Assembly (NCBI GenBank): GCA_905216195.1
Contig: CAJMSX010000012.1
Span: 1 to 64,000, forward strand
Origin: an uncultured bacterium
Lineage (GTDB): Bacteria > Bacteroidota > Bacteroidia > Bacteroidales > Marinifilaceae
Reading direction: 5' to 3'
Length of the DNA stretch: 64,000 nt
Each line of letters opens with the position of its first letter. Positions within the stretch are counted from its first letter, which is position 1. The notes under the pieces were generated by a model. The model did no database searches. It had not been told where the DNA came from and was given only the letters and a program-made list of their open reading frames with translations. The position numbers and the translations under genes are program-made. Shown one piece after another: positions 62,423-64,000 of the stretch.

Positions 62423-64000
62423 ATGAAACTGAATAATCACCCATTTCGCACTGCTGCGCTGCTGCTGCTCGTAATGCTGGCGGCAGCCTGCACGAAGGAA
62501 GACGACTTTACCGCGTCCCCCGACGAGGGTACGGCAAACGCCGCGCCCCTCCTCACCATCACCGTGACGGACGGCGCATACGCCTCGGCGGAAACGCCGG
62601 ACAACGATAACATCCCCGGCACCCGCGCCGTGGAGCGTGGCTACGGCACGGAGTTCACCAAAGGCGACTGCATAGGGCTGTATGTGGTGGAGATGAAGAA
62701 TGCCTCTGGAAGCAGAGTATTCCTCCACGAAAACCTCTGCCTCACCCACGACGGCACGGGCTGGACGCTGCCCGCCGGCACGGAACTGACGTACCAACCG
62801 CCCACCGGCGGAGAAATAATCTACCTTGCCTATTATCCTTATCAGAACGATATGGCGGGTAAAGTCAATATTGACGCCTTGAACCCAAATGGACAGGGTG
62901 CCGAAGCCCGGTGGTTTTTCTCCCGCCTAATCGAGAGGTGGCAGCCCGCCACCGACCAAAGCACTTACGAAGCCTACACCGCCAGCGACCTGATGGTGGC
63001 ACGCGGAGAGGTGGCGAAGCGCACCGACGGCACGGACGGTTCCGTGCTCAACTTCACGATGGAGCATCAGATGCCGCTGGCAATTATCCGCCTGCCGACG
63101 ACAAAATATACCTACTCCGAAACCATCGACGGCACGGAGACGAAGAAAAGCTACCGCCTTTATTCCGGACTGGATGCCAAAGCATGGCTTGCCGACGACA
63201 ATACATACCGTCGTATTATGAAATGGTATCCTACGACCAACATAGGAATCGAAGCTTCCTATTACAATTCCTCACTCGAAAGGCGTATTTTTAGAGGAAC
63301 TATCAAGGCCGATAGTCCCGGCAAATATTTCTTATTCACCGTCGACGGCGGCGAGGAAACCGAGACCGAACGAGTTCTCCAAGTGGGAGATTTCTACATG
63401 AGCGACGGTACAATCATTCCGAACGAACATGTTACGTCTACGATGCCTGCTGCCATACAGAAAGAGTGTGTAGGCGTGGTGTACGCCGTGGGCGAAGAGA
63501 AAGTCGGCGGCTACAAACGGAACGACCACCTGCTGAAGCGCGACTATCCTAACTGCACGCACGGATTGGTGCTGGCTCTGCAAAATGCATCAGACAACTG
63601 CGCGTGGAGCAATACGAATGAGTTAGTAAATGATTGGACAAACGCGCCCGAAAGAGGAGAGGAACAGGTAGATATATCGGAATCGAATAGTTTCAAAGGG
63701 TACTCTTCAACAAAAGCAATATTGGCTTATAATGCTGCCTATCCCGATAAGGCGGTATTGGCCGCAGAGACTGCCAGACAATATAAAGTTGCAAGTCCCG
63801 AAGGGAGCAGCGGATGGTTTATGATGGATATGAATGATGCTGCAGTAATAAAATTGAAGGCTCTTAATTCGATTCAGAATGCTCTCGAAAAAGCAGGAGG
63901 CGTAAAAGTTGAAGGCTCCTATTGGACGAGTTTTGAATATGGTCAGAATAAGGCATTCTGTCTCGATATGCCTACTCAGGAGCAACTTGGTCTATGGTGC
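62423..64000 (+). CDS. Fimbrillin-family lipoprotein with FISUMP-like C-terminus, cut by window edge
   Basis: The frame is open from ATG at 62423 to the end of the window, 526 codons without a stop. It begins with a lipobox (MLAAAC, Cys23), then the Arg cut site and motif of fimbrillins (PGTRAVERGY, TKGDCIGLYV), and the fimbrillin strand pattern (IYLAYYPYQND, NFTMEHQMPLAIIRL). The last 110 residues (SSGWFMMDMNDAAVIKL, LEKAGGVKVEGSYWTSFEYG) resemble the FISUMP/DUF1566-type domain found at tips of such pilus proteins. It is probably a minor tip subunit. The 3' end lies outside the window. Confidence 0.85.
   Translation, partial: MKLNNHPFRTAALLLLVMLAAACTKEDDFTASPDEGTANAAPLLTITVTDGAYASAETPDNDNIPGTRAVERGYGTEFTKGDCIGLYVVEMKNASGSRVFLHENLCLTHDGTGWTLPAGTELTYQPPTGGEIIYLAYYPYQNDMAGKVNIDALNPNGQGAEARWFFSRLIERWQPATDQSTYEAYTASDLMVARGEVAKRTDGTDGSVLNFTMEHQMPLAIIRLPTTKYTYSETIDGTETKKSYRLYSGLDAKAWLADDNTYRRIMKWYPTTNIGIEASYYNSSLERRIFRGTIKADSPGKYFLFTVDGGEETETERVLQVGDFYMSDGTIIPNEHVTSTMPAAIQKECVGVVYAVGEEKVGGYKRNDHLLKRDYPNCTHGLVLALQNASDNCAWSNTNELVNDWTNAPERGEEQVDISESNSFKGYSSTKAILAYNAAYPDKAVLAAETARQYKVASPEGSSGWFMMDMNDAAVIKLKALNSIQNALEKAGGVKVEGSYWTSFEYGQNKAFCLDMPTQEQLGLWC

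Overview
This looks like a chromosomal stretch of an anaerobic, gut-type Bacteroidales bacterium. The support is direct: repeated promoters of the Bacteroidetes form TTTG-N19/20-TAnnTTTG, few Shine-Dalgarno sites, many secreted lipoproteins, an F-type ATP synthase operon that starts with beta-epsilon, a GH92 mannosidase, a TonB-dependent receptor, fimbrillins, and HydG of [FeFe]-hydrogenase maturation. I cannot fix the genus.

Three zones differ visibly in base composition. Zone 1 (1-48.9 kb) is ordinary core genome. It holds the end of lgt, a retropepsin/PDZ protein, a small ABC exporter, a secreted superoxide dismutase, a structured RNA with a strong promoter (about 4596-4825), two peptidase genes (C69 dipeptidase and aminopeptidase P), an AspT-type transporter, the eight-gene ATP synthase operon (12.1-19.1 kb), two tandem FtsX/MacB-like permeases, a GH92 glycosidase, a clostripain-like lipoprotein, an NlpC/P60 hydrolase, two DUF1573 proteins, rpsO and pnp, a divergent pdxA, ndk, a five-gene heterodisulfide-reductase-like redox operon (35.7-40.7 kb, minus strand), rubrerythrin, birA, a large transglutaminase-like lipoprotein, hydG and a DUF2776-like membrane protein.

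Zone 2 (about 49.0-56.5 kb) is AT-rich accessory DNA. Its centre is a compact RiPP-type locus: a 61-residue precursor with a GG leader and a four-Cys core, a radical SAM/SPASM maturase with an N-terminal recognition-like domain, a TonB-dependent receptor-like barrel, and a NigD-like lipoprotein. A perfect 13-bp hairpin sits between precursor and maturase. Next come a stand-alone HEPN-motif protein behind tandem promoters, seven tandem 8-bp repeats, and a cluster of palindromes that may be an origin or transfer region of a mobile element.

Zone 3 (about 56.5-64 kb) is GC-rich and has different codon use. It carries two overlapping genes for membrane-embedded AraC-type regulators. Divergent from them is a fimbrial (type V pilus-like) operon: an OmpA/DUF3575 protein, a DUF5119-like lipoprotein and two fimbrillin-like lipoproteins, the last cut by the window edge. 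Between regulators and operon lie four copies of an ACGATTTGTCG-like repeat, a (CA)23 microsatellite and a 14-bp leader hairpin, which suggests regulated and possibly phase-variable fimbriae. Zones 2 and 3 together look like horizontally acquired DNA.

The strongest candidates for an undescribed system are the RiPP locus in zone 2 and the fimbrial control region in zone 3.
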